Below are positions 62,675 to 64,000 of a stretch of DNA of 64,000 nucleotides, in pieces. The notes below the pieces were generated by a model, which ran no database searches, had not been told where the DNA came from, and saw nothing but the letters and a program-made list of their open reading frames with translations. The translations under genes and the position numbers were made by a program. Source of the stretch: a virus; IMG/VR virus record IMGVR_UViG_3300036834_000211, positions 50,542-114,541 of that record, one strand, 5' to 3'. Position 1 is the stretch's first letter. Each line of letters begins with the position of its first letter.

Positions 62675-63166
62675 ATGGGTTGGTCGGTCGTATTGACTTA
62701 TGGTACCTGCGAGCGCAAGGCCGTTGAGAACCTCAAACGTCAAGATTACGAATCTTTCTGTCCGCTCTTCGAGCGTCCCAGTAAGTCCAATCTGACGCAG
62801 ACGGTTGAGACCCCACTGTTCCCGTGCTACATATTCGTGAGTATCGAACCGGAACAGCCGTGGCATAGTATTAACAGCACGCCCGGTGTCGTTCGATTGC
62901 TGACCGATCGGAATCGATTAAATCCGAAGCCACTCTTCGTACGCGACGAGAAGGTCGATGAGATCCTAGCCTGGTCCAGGACCGCCGAGGATCCGCTCCC
63001 CGCCGGCACCTTGGTGCGAGTGCGCGGTCGGACTAATCCATTCTACGACATGACTGGCACTGTCGTGGGAATGGACAAGCTGATGCGCGTCTCGGTGTTG
63101 ATGAGCGTGTTCAATCGCGACGTGATAGTCGAGTTTGTGCATCCCGCCGAGCTCGAGAAGCTGTAG
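62675..63166 (+). CDS. NusG/RfaH-like transcription factor
   Basis: A 163-residue protein with the NGN domain (WSVVLTYGTCERKAVENLKR, QDYESFCPLFE, TPLFPCYIFVSIEP, TPGVVRLL) and a C-terminal KOW-like part (RVRGRTNPFYDMTGTVVGMD). It would bind the clamp of RNA polymerase and prevent pausing or termination. Placed first behind a strong promoter and ahead of structural genes, it probably works as an operon-specific antiterminator like RfaH. No specific recruitment site (ops) was identified. Confidence 0.85.
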   Translation: MGWSVVLTYGTCERKAVENLKRQDYESFCPLFERPSKSNLTQTVETPLFPCYIFVSIEPEQPWHSINSTPGVVRLLTDRNRLNPKPLFVRDEKVDEILAWSRTAEDPLPAGTLVRVRGRTNPFYDMTGTVVGMDKLMRVSVLMSVFNRDVIVEFVHPAELEKL

Positions 63167-63180
63167 GACTTCCTACCCAA

Positions 63181-64000
63181 ATGAACAGGTTGTTGCGACT
63201 CTCGATCGCCGCGGCTGTCCTCGCGCTCGGGTGGATCCCCATGGCCCACTCTGATCCAGTCTCCCAGCAACTCAGCGTCGCCGGGTACAAGTCCGTCAGT
63301 CTCCCCTGCGCGACGGACGTCCTCATCCCGGTCGTCCCGAGCGGGTCAGCCCTGACGTCGCAGTACCTCTCGTGCGCCAATCTCTTGACGTTCGGTCTCA
63401 TCGGCTCCACACTGCCGGGAACGCCCACGCGGTACCTCGGCCTCGACGCCGGTAACAATCTAGTGACCGGGATACCAGCCGGCGGAGGTGGCGGGGGAAG
63501 TGGCAACGTGTCGGGACCAGGCTTCTCCTCCAACCTGTTCGTCCCGCAGTGGGTTGGGACGACCGGATCGCTCCTCGGTACCGGGCTTCCGGTGAGCCAG
63601 GCCGGCGGCTCCGGTAATGCGATCGTCGAGTCCACGGCGGGCGGTACCATCGCCAACTCGTGGATCTCGGGCCTGCCCAACTCGAACCTGGCCAACTCGA
63701 CGATCGGGGTATCGGTCCCGTCTTGGCTCGTCGCACCCTCGTCGGTTGCACTTGGTGGAACCTTGACGATCGCTGGTGCCTCGCTCCCCTCCAACCAGTT
63801 CCTCGCCACTCCGAACGGTACCTCCGGGGCTCTGGCACCGAGGGCGATCGTATCGGCCGACCTGCCGCTCGGGTCCAGTTCCCAGTCCGGAGTCCTGGAG
63901 TGCGGGACCGGTACGGCCTGCAGTGCCGGCGTGATAACCGCGTACGTCAACCCGACGCTCAATAACGCCCAGTTCCTGGGTTACGGCGCCGGGTCGGGGT
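63181..64000 (+). CDS. Fibre-like protein with signal peptide (cut by window edge)
   Basis: Open to the right edge; 273 residues visible. Residues 1-24 form a signal peptide (LLRLSIAAAVLALGWIPMAH). The following region is Gly, Ser and Thr rich with fibre-type repeats (NLANSTIGVSVPSW, VALGGTLTIAGASLP, then LAPRAIVSADLPLG), common in tail fibres. It is the fourth secreted-looking fibre in the window. The ribosome site is weak. The C-terminal half is missing. Confidence 0.65.
   Translation, partial: MNRLLRLSIAAAVLALGWIPMAHSDPVSQQLSVAGYKSVSLPCATDVLIPVVPSGSALTSQYLSCANLLTFGLIGSTLPGTPTRYLGLDAGNNLVTGIPAGGGGGGSGNVSGPGFSSNLFVPQWVGTTGSLLGTGLPVSQAGGSGNAIVESTAGGTIANSWISGLPNSNLANSTIGVSVPSWLVAPSSVALGGTLTIAGASLPSNQFLATPNGTSGALAPRAIVSADLPLGSSSQSGVLECGTGTACSAGVITAYVNPTLNNAQFLGYGAGSG

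Noticed and set aside
1-64000. CRISPR array, tRNA genes, integrase, insertion sequences
   Set aside because: No regularly spaced direct repeats, no convincing tRNA cloverleaf, and no transposase or integrase motifs were seen on either strand by reading. A tRNAscan and an HMM search would settle it.

Overview
This window is part of a large contractile-tailed bacteriophage (myovirus) genome with GC-rich DNA (roughly 60% by eye). The phage assignment rests on a tail sheath, tube, tape-measure and baseplate module at 1-17.5 kb, a phage-type replication and recombination set at 22-51 kb, a NusG-like protein followed by a fibre gene at the right edge, and dense packing with many ATGA or GTGA stop/start overlaps. 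The host is probably an alphaproteobacterium. The main reason is a small gene at 50849 that matches the DUF1153/SciP cell-cycle regulator family. The style of the secreted fibre leaders fits but is weaker evidence. Head, portal and terminase genes are outside the window, so this is a cut from a longer genome.

Layout. (1) 2-17492, plus strand: tail sheath C-terminus, tube-like protein, tail chaperone with a -1 frameshift, short tape measure with a lysozyme-like domain, baseplate plug, hub, spike, wedge and J proteins, a DUF2612 protein, and several fibres or spikes, three of which carry N-terminal signal peptides. Small minus-strand genes (618-1231, 1729-1956) interrupt the tail operon. (2) 17489-19520, minus strand: a secreted coiled-coil protein, a short sigma factor and small proteins. 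(3) 19604-58617, plus strand: amidoligase and gamma-glutamylcyclotransferase, primase, Dcd-like enzyme, DnaB helicase, a 7-deazaguanine DNA-modification cluster (FolE, SDR, radical SAM, QueC, PIG-L deacetylase, glycosyltransferase, DpdA), sliding clamp, UDG-exonuclease, Pol A, clamp loader, SSB, RecA, nuclease, SbcD and SbcC, SciP-like, QueD, ThyX, QueE, phosphoribosyltransferase, an HTH regulator, a second UDG-fold protein and a class II ribonucleotide reductase. (4) 58662-62493, minus strand: a small membrane protein, a zinc finger, a SNF2 helicase, a protein carrying an RNA polymerase alpha-CTD, DUF6011 and others. (5) 62583 to the end, plus strand: a strong promoter, a NusG-like antiterminator and a secreted fibre, which looks like the head of the late operon.

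How it fits together. FolE, QueD, QueE and QueC make preQ0 from GTP, and DpdA can exchange it into DNA. The radical SAM, SDR, glycosyltransferase and PIG-L deacetylase genes packed between QueC, FolE and DpdA suggest further decoration of the 7-deazaguanine, possibly with a deacetylated amino sugar. That is the best candidate here for an undescribed system. Transcription appears to be steered by three phage-encoded RNA polymerase factors (sigma-like, NusG-like, alpha-CTD) and by a family of palindromic operators, TTGC-N8-GCAA, found in the intergenic regions at strand switches. One lies in front of an HTH gene that may encode the repressor.

A second unexplained structure is a five-copy intergenic repeat family (9010, 22281, 32476, 44352, 58142), in both orientations and with hairpin potential. 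Two low-GC homing endonuclease genes (GIY-YIG and HNH) each lie just downstream of a copy. A 19-bp perfect inverted repeat immediately upstream of folE is a third. All functional statements come from reading the sequence and recalling families. No database search was run.
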